Source: Typha latifolia
Taxonomy: Eukaryota > Streptophyta > Magnoliopsida > Poales > Typhaceae
Length of the DNA: 64,000 nt
Assembly: GCA_019914945.1 (NCBI GenBank)
Contig: CM034113.1
Span: 2,294,001 to 2,358,000, forward strand
Direction: 5' to 3'
In this document: positions 47,421 through 57,599 of the stretch, one piece after another
Position numbering within the stretch: the stretch's first letter is position 1
Layout of the letters: every line of letters begins with the position of its first letter
Made by a program: the position numbers and the translations under genes
The notes under the pieces: model-generated
Told to the model about the DNA's origin: nothing
What the model saw: the letters and a program-made list of their open reading frames with translations, nothing else
The model's database searches: none

Positions 47421-50047
47421 TGTTACGAACTAGTCTGATCTGAAACGCAACGGTTTCGAAACTTAGATCCTAGCTTGATAGCCCTCCAATGGCTAGATGG
47501 ATGCTAGGGTTAGTTCGTGGTGTAAAGGGGAGAAGTTGATATGGAAGAGGGTGGTTAGAAGCCAGATGATGCCGACCAAAGACTTGGGCAGTGGAAGAAG
47601 GGAGGTGAGAGAGGGCGCCAATGGCTAGAGACAAGAGAGAAGAAGATAAGGCAAAAGCCAATTCCAATAACAAGATTATCCTCATTTAGGGTTTCCTCCA
47701 CATATATATAGAGGCTCACCCTAAGGACTCCTTAATGAACATAAAAATACTCCAAACAACCTTAACAATCCCTAACTTAGCCCACACTTTCGCCGCGGTG
47801 CATTCGAACGCGCCCGATCGCGTTCGAACGCGGCTTTCCGTTCTCTTGTCGATACGAACGTGATACAAGCTTTCGAACGACCGCGTTCGAACGCACCCTG
47901 GCAAAAATTGATATTATTGATTCAACTTTACTCAACTAGATAAATAAGCTTATTTCAATGAACCCAATGTCACGAATGGAGCCAATATGGATCAGATCGT
48001 ATCACTTCATGCTTCCGTTCACCTTGTCCTCAAGGTGTCCATGGCGGTTCCCAAACCTTATGTGGTTGATTTATCGAATGTGCGTCCCTTTTGGATTGTC
48101 CATGCTCTTTCAACGATTGGTCCTCCATGTCACCCTCTGGATAATCTTTGATCATCTTCTTTATTAGCATAATGGCAGTAGGCTGTTTGGCGCATTTATG
48201 GCCCGATACGAAGTGTTCGTCGCAATAGAAGCATAGACTCTTCGAACGCCGATCTTCAATGTCCACTGGTAGGAGGCATCGACCTCTCAACCTTGGCTGG
48301 TCCTTAGGGTCTGGCTCGATTCGAGGTGGGGTCGGCCCGCTTGGATTTGGCCGAGTCTGTCCTAAATATGGCACACCCAAGGCTGGCGGTCTCGAGTTGC
48401 TCAATGGTGTTTGCTCCATGGTTTTCGACTCCAATGTGGTCCACTTTGGTTGGTGTATTGCCTTCAATTCTTGTATCTTTTCTTCCATCATTTGTGCCGC
48501 TGAGAAGGCCTATAGCAAAGTGGTAGGTCGAATAGCTTTGACTTCCGCTTGGATATCACGACAAAGCCCGGAGATGAAAGTACTTTTGAGGGCTGATTCT
48601 AATGACCCATGGACTCTATTGCTGATCCTTTCAAACTCCTCTTGATAGGCTCTTACAGAGGTCTTTTCGGTTAGTTTCGTCAAGGTGGCTTAGAAATTTT
48701 CATAGTCGGAAGGTCCGAAACGCACACAAAGCGTATCGACGAACTCCTCCCAAGTGGCGAAGGGGCGTGCGTGTTGCATTGTTTGATACCATCTCACCGC
48801 CATGTCTTCCAGATGGAATGAGGCCAGTAGCACCTTTTGGTTATTAGGTGTCCCTTGATAAGTGAAGAGTTGCTCCACCCTATAAATTCAATCCAACGGG
48901 TCACCACCGTTGAACTTAGGAAAATCGATTCGAACGACGCGAGGTTGTAGCATTTGGTCGCGTCCGTTCTCGCATCCTCGGTGAAGCGGCTCTTGTTGTT
49001 GGATCCTTGGCTGATGTGGGGGCTCCTCCCACCCATCCCAAGGTTCCTCCTCTGGATGTGGGGCCATAGGTTCCTTCGGGGGCAAGGGAGGTAAGTCGGT
49101 GCGGCGCCCGTGCGATTCGTCGCGCTGTTGCCACGGTGCCTCCAAGATTGGTCCTCGTCGGTTCCCCTCCCTAGGTAAGGGGGGTTCTTCATGTCTTCGA
49201 GGACGCTCAGGGGTACGCCTTGGAGGGTATTCATTCCTATCAGCAAGGGTGGCTTTGATCTCCAACAATGTTTGCGCCGTGCTAGAGTTTGTGCAAGATC
49301 AGGCGGGCCTTCTGTCCGTCCTCGTGAACTTTGAGGAGATGGAGATCTTGACATAGCCATGTGATCCATCTCCATGCCTTGATCACTTACTTGCTTAGCC
49401 GCCTTTGATCTTGTGGTAGCCATAATGATCTGAGGAAAGTTGGCTCTGATACCAGTTGTTACGAACTAGTTTGATCTAATCTACAACAATTCTGAAACTT
49501 AGATCCTAGCTTGATAGCCCTTCAATGGCTAGATGGATGCTAGGGTTAGTTCGTGGTGTGAAGGGGGAGAAGTTGATGTGGAAGATGGTGGTTAGAAGTT
49601 GGATGAGGCCGACCAAAGACTTGGGCGGTGAAAGAAGGGAGGTGAGAGAGGGCGCCAAATAGCTAGAGACAAGAGAGAAGAAGATAAGGCAAAAGCCAAT
49701 TCCAATAACAAGATTATCCTCATTTAGGGTTTCCTCCATATATATATATAGGCTCACCCTAATGACTCCTTAATGAACATAAAAATACTCCAAACAACCC
49801 TAACAATCTCTAACTTAGCCCACACTTTCGCTGCGGTGCATTCGAACGTGCCCGATCGCGTTCAAACGCGGGCTTTCCGTTCTCTGTCGATGCGAACGTG
49901 ATGCAAGCGTTCGAACGCGGTCCTTGCGTTTGAACGCACCCTAGCAAAAATTGATCTTATTGATTCAACTTGACTCAACTAGATAAATAAGCTCATTCCA
50001 ATGAACTTAATGTCACGAGTGAAGTCAATATGGATCGAATCGTATCA
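47421..50047 (-). mobile_element. Gag-only Ty3/gypsy element (TR-GAG type)
   Basis: 2.63 kb with two LTRs of 584 bp (47421-48004) and 591 bp (49457-50047) that are closely similar, starting TGATACGAT and ending GTTCGTAACA on the minus strand. The primer site directly inside the 5' LTR reads TGGTATCAGAGCC on the minus strand (complement 49442-49454), a perfect match to initiator-Met use. The internal 1.45 kb encodes only a decayed gag. Protease, RT, RNase H and integrase are absent, but a CCTTGAGGACAAGGTGAAC motif typical of the end of gypsy pol precedes the 3' LTR. Flanking AATA on both sides (CAATA / TAATA) is a possible target duplication with one mismatch. Confidence 0.8.
48020..49423 (-). 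pseudogene. Ty3/gypsy gag of the TR-GAG element
   Basis: Starts at ATG 49423 (MATTRSKAAK). The frame shifts near 49270 and then continues as an R/P/E-rich linker into the retrotransposon gag core: RIDFPKFNGGDPLD, VEQLFTYQGTP, LASFHLEDMAVRWYQTM, WEEFVDTLCVRFGP, then a FERISNRV / FISGLCRDIQAEVKA region and a coiled segment. It ends with a zinc-knuckle-like CFYCDEHFVSGHKC (about 48245-48200). In-frame stops interrupt it, one exactly at a conserved Trp codon (TGG to TGA, about 48885), another after YENF (about 48690) and one near 48520. It is not functional as it stands. Confidence 0.8.
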
Positions 50048-50150
50048 TAATACATTGTAATGCGTGACAATGTTGCGGCTATACAGTTTGTAGCAATGCG
50101 CTACAATTCATTACAATACGCTGCAATACGTTGTAGTGTGTGATAATACA
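50048..50150. repeat. Minisatellite, right part
   Basis: Continues the GCGTGACAATG / GGCTATACAG / AGCAATGCG / CGTTGTAGTGTG units to the right of the gag-only element. A (GA)n run follows at about 50190-50211. Confidence 0.65.
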
Positions 50151-50211
50151 GATATTTATGTGACGTGATTGTTTTTCAAAAAGAAGAGAAAAAGAGAGAG
50201 AGAGAGAGAGA

Positions 50212-51105
50212 ATCATAATTGCAGTTGAGGTGATATATAATTAAGTAATGTCTAAGAGTAATATTGTAATTGTGAGTTATTATTAGTTTATTTTTAAAAA
50301 ATGTATAAATTAAGATGAAAGAGAATAATAAATTACTATACTAGAATAAGCTAAAATATTATTTAGTTACTGTACTAGAATATAATATAGAAGCTTATTC
50401 GAAAATAAGCATATTCTTATTCCACGGGTTAACAGTGCTTGGTATGTTATGGTAGTTACCATTTATTAAACATTTCAAAATAGGATGATCTTGAGACCCT
50501 TATTTATTGTGATTGGATCTGTGATAGATCAAGATAATAATGGAAATAGACTAAAATACTGGGCCTTACGAATTATCTCACGCATATTTGGGTTTTCTTA
50601 TATTTACAGGTATCACTGGATGAAAAGAACTAAATGCATTTTTTGAAGAACAATTAAACCCACTATAGTTTTTTTATAAAATTACTTTACATTTCTATAC
50701 TTAAAAATATCTCAAACTACTCCCAGTATGAATAACTAATAACTAAAGTGAAATCGTTAATTTTTTTATTAAATTTATCTGAATGACATCAAAATAACTA
50801 AAATACCTTTATCATGTTTGTTAAAAAGACATGCAAATTTTGATATATTGCAGCGAAATTACTAAAATACTCATGGTACTTGGTTAAATTTAAAAAACAA
50901 AACTCAGTCATAAATAAAGAGATTGGCTTGAGACTTTTTTAAATGTATTTAAACACTATGGTTTAACAAAGTTTAGTATTAGTTTGGTTTAGTGTATAAG
51001 TGATACTGTTGTACACATATTTTTCTACTCTCCTTGATCCTAAAATAATTTAAAAAATTATAATATTGTAGATTAATTTTCGTTGTATGTGGGAAATTGC
51101 CTTGT
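50212..51105. other. AT-rich intergenic DNA
   Basis: No gene, RNA gene or clear repeat found. Confidence 0.5.
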
Positions 51106-51109
51106 AGAC

Positions 51110-51490
51110 ATGATCATCAGGCCCAACCAGTCCAAACCTAGCCCGAACCCGCCTGGTTTTAATCGGGCTAAGCCTGGCCCGAGCTCGATTTAGGTCGAGC
51201 CCGAGATAGTAGTAGGCAATGGGCTAAGCTTTTATCCGCCTGGCCCGACCCGGCCCAAAAGCCTGATCCACTACTCTCATCTATGACCCGATTCATAATG
51301 CATGCATATCTTTATAATTTTTTTAATCTCACATTAAAAAATTTAGTAAAGTATATATCAATATATAAGTACATTCTCATAAAGATAACTAAAATATCTT
51401 TATATAAGCCCATTAAAATCTACCTAATAAATTTTTTTATTTAACACATTATGTTAAATCCATTATATTTAACCCAAACCCAATATCATT
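51110..51490 (-). repeat. Inverted relative of the repeat at 29820-30215
   Basis: CATGATCATCAGGCCCAACC at its left end is the inverse of the right end of the first copy. GGGCTAAGCCTGGCCCGAGC and the AT-rich middle align in reverse. It lies about 350 bp upstream of the transcribed region of the RIN4-like gene. Confidence 0.4.
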
Positions 51491-51795
51491 AGCTGCCGGT
51501 GAGAGTAAGCAGTCGATCAATTTATGAAACTTTTACCTCTTCTAAAATAAACACCAAGAAAAGTTACCACTTTTCCGCAAGCGTGGGGACAAAGCCACCA
51601 ACTTTTTTCCCATGGGGATGGGGATAAGTGGTTCAGAAAAAGGAAGGCGACAAAACGAGGAGACGCAGGAAAAAAGAAAAAAAGAAAAGAAAAAGAGGAG
51701 GCGATGGGACTCCAGTTACAATGAGTAGGCCTCCGTCGTGAAGGCAACCCATGCCTCCATAAACACCACCATGTTTTAATCCATTCTCCCTCTTC

Positions 51796-51803
51796 TTTAA
51801 AAG
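51796..51803 (+). promoter_or_regulatory. Possible TATA-like element of the RIN4-like gene
   Basis: CTTTAAAA about 30-50 bp before TCTCAACAAATTC, a plausible transcription start. The leader may itself be spliced: GAG|GTACTT at about 51847 and TAG|GAGATG at 51953 would remove a 106-bp intron containing a (CTT)9 run. This is inference. Confidence 0.35.
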
Positions 51804-51847
51804 CAACTTCTACTGGGATCTCTTTCTCTCAACAAATTCAATTGAGG

Positions 51848-51878
<31 letters not shown>

Positions 51879-51955
51879 CGATTTCATTCATATAAGAGTT
51901 GGGTCTTGGTGGATTCTTACTTATTAACTTCATAGATAATTTCTCGTGGTAGGAG

Positions 51956-53778
51956 ATGATGAAGAGGACGTCCCAGATTCCAGCATTTGGGCACTGGGAC
52001 TACTGCGACGAGTTGCCCATGACGCAGTACTTCGAGTCTGCAATCCAAGCTGGTCTTTTCCATCGCCATTACTTGGGAGAAGATGGAGACCTCTTCAAGG
52101 TCAAACCACCAACTTACCGTCATCTCCATGGAAGCCAAAACAAGGTTGCGAATTCTTGTTCTACTAATCTTTTGTTGGGTTTTATATATATTTCATTTTT
52201 TGAGAGTGAGAGAGAGAGCTTAGAAAGTATATATTTGTTTGGTTAATATCAGGTTAGGAATGGTGGGGTGGAGAAGCAGCAGAGGAAGCAGGGGAGTGTT
52301 TGTGACGTTGGAGTGGGGAGGAGCCCAAGAAAGGTGAGAGCAGTACCAAAAGCTGTGGATGAGGACTTGTACAAGATCCCACCGGAGCTCCTCTATCAAA
52401 AGCCCAAGACGGTACTCATCTCGAGTTTTTAACCAAACTAGCCCTCTTTTTTTATCTTTTTTAATCGAAATAGACTATTTCTCATTTGGTCTAATTTACT
52501 GTAGCTCTAATAAAAATGTTAAACTAATTAGTATTTTTCTTAACTGCTGAAAAATTAAATTAAAAAGATATATATATATATATATAATGTTAAATTAATA
52601 GTATTTTAGGATAAGATAAAAATACTGAACTAATGCTAATTAGTTCAGTGTTTTTATTAGGGCTAATTTGGTCAAAAATTCACTCATCTCTTACTACTAT
52701 GCAAATTTGCAAATTACACCCTGGCATTTTCTGTAAACTGAATGAAGAAGCACATTGGGTGTGATTTGCAAATACTAAAAAATGTAGGCTTTTAATCATG
52801 GAGCGTTCGTAAGTAAAATGACAACTATGCACGTACTTCATCCTTTTAGGCTCATCAACTCTGACAGATCATATAGGGGTATTTTTGTCATTATAAAAAC
52901 TAGTTGCGTTGTTAATAGCATTTGTTTGTTGCGCTGGAAGTATAATTTCATTTCTTTTAAATATCTTTCAAGAAGTTGAGTAAATGTAAAAGTGTGAAAA
53001 CTTTGATCATTATTAGTTCGGGTTTTTTAACATAATTTCCACCTAAAAGTTTTAAAGTATTATAATTGTTTTTATATTCTTTGATATATTATAATTATTT
53101 TTTTTTATCATAATGATTACAATTATCATTATGTTGGAATATTTCTAACAGATTATTATTAAAGTTTATATATGCATATAAATATAAATGATTAAAATAC
53201 TCGTTATTTTGCACACACACAAAAAAAAGATTGTTTTTCTTGCAATATAATATTGAATAACATTAATAACTTTAGTCTTTCTTCTTAATGTATGGTTTGG
53301 TTGCTTTTAGCTGCGGTTAATTAAATTTAACTAACAACTTAATATTTTCAGAAAAAAAAACTCAAGAATTTTGGAGTCTTGTACACTCTAATATTTAGAA
53401 TTTGATGAACATGAAGCAATTTATATAGAAATTGTTCTCTAAAACTAGGCATACTTTTGAGAGAATTAAAAAAATTTATATAAATAGCTGACTCACTGAA
53501 ACACTTAGTCTTTTTATTTATATTTTGAAACAAATGAGATGTATAAAATAAATTATGGACAAATTTAAAATGATTAAAAACTTGTATAACTTTTGACTAT
53601 TATTTAAAACAAGTGATGAATAATACGCGAAGTTTGAAAATAACCCTTCTTTTGATGGTGTCCTAGCATACATTCTAGATAAATGTCACCAATTGACATA
53701 GATGTGATTGATTGGTTGCAGAAGAGGTTGCTGAGGAAGCTGTGGAGTGGATGCCTGGGAATCAACTGCATTGGCTGA
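51956..53778 (+). CDS. RIN4/NOI-family small protein (AvrRpt2-cleavage-site domain)
   Basis: Three exons: 51956-52144, 52253-52411 and 53722-53778, 134 residues. All introns are GT-AG and in phase 0. Exon 1 carries IPAFGHWDYCDELPMTQYF (residues 8-26), the FGxW-type nitrate-induced / RIN4 motif that is the AvrRpt2 cleavage-site domain in this family, followed by ESAIQAGLF. Exon 2 ends with the second conserved block, VDEDLYKIPPELLYQKP. Exon 3 gives a basic KRLLRKLW tail and a terminal CLGINCIG, whose cysteines (127, 132) fit the C-terminal acylation site that anchors RIN4 proteins to the plasma membrane. Members regulate immunity and exocytosis. Which member this is cannot be told. Two ATGs are adjacent at the start; I used the first. 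Confidence 0.85.
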
Positions 53779-53789
53779 GAGAGATTGAA

Positions 53790-54465
53790 ATGGACTGATG
53801 ATGAAAGGAAGGAAGGAAGAAAGGAAGAAAATGTAGCAAAATATACATTGCATGCATTGGGGTTGGGCCCTATTTGCTCTGCTCTTTCCTGGCTTTGTGT
53901 TAGATAAATGCCTGATGTGATGGAACAATGCAGCAGTGCAGTGAGGTGATGTGTTTTTGAACTTGTCTTGTTACTTGTACTTGGGTTTTTGCCATACTGT
54001 GGGAGTGAGTCATTAGGGAGCTGCCGACAGTGTAAATTAATAATATTTACTTTGGAAATAACAAGTTAGTAAACTGTGATTGAAATGTTATCTTTAGCTA
54101 AATGTTATTACTTTCGTAGAGAGTTTTTTTAAAGATGTCATTATGTTAGTTAAATCTAATTAGATAGTCAGACCTTGATTGCAAACTTCCCTCATTTTAT
54201 CTTATGGCAAATATTAAAATTTTGCAGCAATGCTATATTTAACAATGTTCACGATGATTTAGAAAAGAATTGGACTCCTCCCTCGTACTTATAAATGATT
54301 AGTTTAAGAACCTATACATTGGCTTATGAAAACCTATCCGTTAGGTTTTTAGTGTCGGCAAATATATATAAAATATTTTAAATATTTTATGTATATAAAT
54401 GAGCATGTAAGTGTTAAGATTTAGTTTCAAATTTTTTTTAATTTTAAAGTAAATAACTCATGTTG
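53790..54465. other. 3' flank of the RIN4-like gene, no other gene
   Basis: Likely 3' untranslated region to about 54050, where AATTAATAATATTT provides AATAAT-type poly(A) signals. AT-rich intergenic DNA follows. Confidence 0.45.
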
Positions 54466-54469
54466 TTCG

Positions 54470-55045
54470 GAAGGTGTTTGAACGCACCCTATTAGGCGGC
54501 GTTCAAAGGTACATAAGTATACTTTTAGCCATTTGAACGTATCTTAGTAGTCATTCAAATATACAAAGGAGCATATTTAGTCAGTTTAATGCTCCATGGT
54601 AGGCGTTTCAAAATATGAAGACTTTAAATAAAGTCGTTCAAATGACACATACTTGCATCACATTTTGGGAATCTGTTGATTTTCATCGACAGGTCTTTGA
54701 TCATTATCATCATACAAAAGTATTCATTTTAAAGGTCACATAAGGGACTTTAAAAAGATATACATGGCCAAAAAAAACCTTAAAAAAAAGAGCTATAAAA
54801 AATGGAAATGTAAGGAGGTAAAAGAACTCAGTTTGTCATTTAACTTACAATATATAAAAGTGTTGGCCCCACCTCTATTAGGGTTTCAATTGCTTTCTTC
54901 TCCCCCTCATCCTTTAGGGCTCTCGTCGCCGGTCTCCCTCTCTCTCTCTTCTTTTCCTTCCTCTTCTTTCTTTCCTCGCCTCTAGATTTCCAAGTTTCAT
55001 GTTCTCTCTCCAATTTCTTTTATAGTTTCTCCTTTATCGTTGAAA
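54470..55045 (+). mobile_element. Decayed LTR fragment with TTCGAAC-type palindromes
   Basis: Contains worn copies of the palindrome (GTTTGAACGCACC, GGCGTTCAAAGG, CATTTGAACGT), then TATATAAAAG (about 54851) and CACCTCTATTAGGGTTTC. This is the same order, palindromes then TATA box then CCTATTAGGG, as in the plus-oriented LTR fragment at 16455-17020. It abuts the minus-oriented LTR that starts near 55048. Confidence 0.5.
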
Positions 55046-55047
55046 AA

Positions 55048-56115
55048 ACTTAACTTAGACACAAGTCTACATCTAAATCCTAGGCAATAATATCAATCAT
55101 TTACTTAAATAAATGTAAAATAAATATTAAAAAGTAAATCAAAGATGAATACCAAGATTGAAAAACTCCTAAACACAAGTATGTATCTAAATACTGGGCA
55201 ATGATATCACTTGTTCGCTTAAGTAAAAGTCCGAAGAAATATTAAAAACGAAAGCAGAGATGAACGCCAAGATTTTAACGTGGAAAAACCCAAACGGAAA
55301 AAAACTATGGATCCAAACTCGGATCAAAACTAATTACTAGGATAATAGCAGTTACAAGACTGACTCACAAAATAACTCGTCGATCCAAACGACTTTGTTC
55401 CTCTCAGTCTTGCTCACTAGAACCCACGATTCACTGCTTTTCGTGATTGATGTCCAACCTAAGTAGCCCTCGAGATTGATCTTTCGTCTAGATAGGCCTT
55501 AAGACGAAAGATTAAGCTTTTAAGAAGAGTAGGACCTTATTAGTTGAAGAACCGATGTAGCCTCAAGAAGTCTCCTTCAAAATTGCTTCTTCAACCCCTC
55601 TAGAGTTATGGCATCACAATACTTATATATGATCTCAAAGATAGAGTCAAATCCAAGTATTATTCAAACTCACGAAAGTCCAAGAATTACAAACTTCGTT
55701 TGTGCATTCGAACACGGCCCGAGTGTGTTCGAACGACCTGACTTGATCTCAAGTGCGTTCGAACGGGCCCAAGTGCGTTCGAACGCAACAGCTTGAATTT
55801 CTCAAGTTGCGTTCGAACGCCTTTGTGAATGCTATTCTCGGTCTGTGTGAACGTTGCTCTCAGTATGTGTGAACGCATGTACCCGCGTTCGAACGCGCTT
55901 GTGAACGCAGCTCTCGGTGTGTGTGAACGCGTGAGCCCGCGTTCGAACACGCTTGTGAACGCGGTGTGAACGCGATGTGAACTCATAAATTTTTCTCCAA
56001 TAATCTTGCAATTCTTCAAACCAGATATTTTCTAGACTTATATAAAAGCTCATATACATGTATAAATACACTTAGAATATTTTATACACAATTGCCAACA
56101 ATTAAAAATCTAACA
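55048..56115 (-). mobile_element. 3' LTR of the Sirevirus-like copia element
   Basis: On the minus strand it starts TGTTAGATTTTT at 56115, immediately after a polypurine tract. About 140-430 bp in it has seven TTCGAA-centred palindromes (55700-55960), then a TATATAAG TATA box (about 55625), CTCTAGAGG and a region with a tandem duplication of about 115 bp (55056-55167 and 55168-55290). The left boundary is approximate, because the partner LTR lies outside or is lost and no target duplication could be checked. Confidence 0.65.
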
Positions 56116-56132
56116 ATCTCCCCCTTTAGCAA
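56116..56132 (-). other. Polypurine tract of the copia element
   Basis: GCTAAAGGGGGAGAT on the minus strand directly before the LTR start TGTTAG, the priming site for second-strand synthesis. Copia elements of this clade carry an AAAGGGGGAGAT-like tract here. Confidence 0.8.
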
Positions 56133-56559
56133 TTTGTGACAAAACATCTAGATTACAAGATATTACAAAGAATTCAAAATGAGGATTCAACAAGTCTAGA
56201 ATATTTAGCACATCAATCCCTGCAAAGAAAAATATACTGATCAAAGATAAAGTGAAAATAACTAGAAGTGAAAAAAACAATTCAAAAAAGTTTACAAGTT
56301 CTCAAGCAAGCACAAGTTCATAGAATCTTCAAATAAACACAAGTTCACACGATCTTCAAGCAAAGTTATTAGCCAGTAAACTTATACTAGTAAACTCCCC
56401 CTACGCCAGTACTCCCCCTACACCAGTAAACTCTAAACTCACTCCGAACATCTAAACTCTCCCCCTTTTTGACCCAAATTTCAAAGACTAAGAACTAGGA
56501 GAAAACTGACAATGAAGAATCGACAACACGGAGTCGAGCACGGTCGCCTGACGAGCTTG

Positions 56560-57540
56560 CTAAGCTCGAAAATCATTCACAACCGAATGTAGGTCCTGCA
56601 CCTGAGTGCTAAGCTGATCAAAATGGTCAGAGAAATGTGGTAACTCTCCCTCAGGATGAGATGAATCATCGTCAGAACTGTCATCTGAACTGTCGAGGTG
56701 TGATGGACGTCTAGCGGCAGAAGAGGAGGATGGCTTGAGAGGAGACGGCTGATCATTAGCTTGACTCCGCTTCAGTGTTATCCAATCCAACAATTTTTTA
56801 GCAGTAAGCGAAGCTTCTGAGGCATCCACTCGCACCCCACTCTGAGTGCACAAATTGGTAATAAAAATACTAAACGGCAACCCTTCACGAGGCGCTTCTT
56901 TTTGTGTAGCTGTCAAAAAGGAATCATATATTCCAGCAGCCAAATCAATAGAAATCCTCGACAGCATTGCATGAAGGAGGAAGGCACGATCCGAACTAAT
57001 ACTTGAATGTCGAGTCTTGGGGGTGACATTGTAAAGACAAAACAGGTGAAGCATGTGAGCCACTGACGTCAATTTCGCATGAGGCATCATGTTTCCTTTC
57101 CAACGTTCCCCTTTGATTAATATAGTACCATCATAGTCTTTAACATTAGGAAGTGAGTCAGAAGATGGATACTGGAACTCGCCATCAGGAAGTTGGAGTT
57201 CAGCACGAATGACATCGGAGTCCAAATATATCGAAACCCCATGGACTGTAGAACGTATACAATGTTCCAAAACAGTTAGCATTGCTAAAAATTCCTTGAC
57301 AACCTCCACATATGTTGTCCCGTTCATCCGACACACGGACAACCATCCTCGCTCAGTAAATATTTGTTCGATCCCCAAGGCAAAAAAATCAAAAATAACC
57401 ACTGGTCGTTCACAGATAATAGGTCGAGTGTCAAAATTATGTTTATATTGCCCTGCAGCCATAGATGAAGAAAACTTGGGAGCCGAAGATGGTGATGAAG
57501 GCGGCCTTGGTTTCTTGGAAACTGCAGCTTTTTTAGGCAT
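56560..57540 (-). CDS. Extra ORF of the Sirevirus-like element (putative plant transposon protein domain)
   Basis: An intact frame of 326 residues from ATG 57540 to TAG. A basic Pro/Ser-rich N-terminus (MPKKAAVSKKPRPPSS) leads into a domain with VHGVSIYLDSDVIRAELQLP, HAKLTSVAHMLHLFCLYN, SSDRAFLLHAMLSRISIDLA and LPFSIFITNLC. This is the pattern of the uncharacterised putative plant transposon protein family (Pfam Transposase_32-like). Then come a Ser/Asp-rich linker and a C-terminal heptad-like stretch (FDQLSTQVQDLHSVVNDF). It lies in the same orientation between the RNase H end (59.1 kb) and the 3' LTR, where some Sireviruses carry an env-like extra gene. I see no signal peptide or transmembrane segment. 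It is undamaged, unlike gag-pol beside it. Its function is unknown. Confidence 0.6.
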   Translation of the reverse strand: MPKKAAVSKKPRPPSSPSSAPKFSSSMAAGQYKHNFDTRPIICERPVVIFDFFALGIEQIFTERGWLSVCRMNGTTYVEVVKEFLAMLTVLEHCIRSTVHGVSIYLDSDVIRAELQLPDGEFQYPSSDSLPNVKDYDGTILIKGERWKGNMMPHAKLTSVAHMLHLFCLYNVTPKTRHSSISSDRAFLLHAMLSRISIDLAAGIYDSFLTATQKEAPREGLPFSIFITNLCTQSGVRVDASEASLTAKKLLDWITLKRSQANDQPSPLKPSSSSAARRPSHLDSSDDSSDDDSSHPEGELPHFSDHFDQLSTQVQDLHSVVNDFRA

Positions 57541-57599
57541 TCTAGAGAAGGAAACAAGTCGCAAGATTCAACACATGCCCAAAAAATAACAAGAAATCC

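Noticed and set aside
55700..55960. GTTCGAAC motifs as Pol III B boxes or tRNA genes
   Set aside because: They resemble GGTTCGANTCC only in the core, there is no A box at the right distance, no cloverleaf could be drawn, and they are palindromic and repeated in LTRs.
57541..57564. Longer start (TTG) for the extra retroelement ORF
   Set aside because: The ATG at 57540 is the first true start. The extra residues come from a non-ATG codon.
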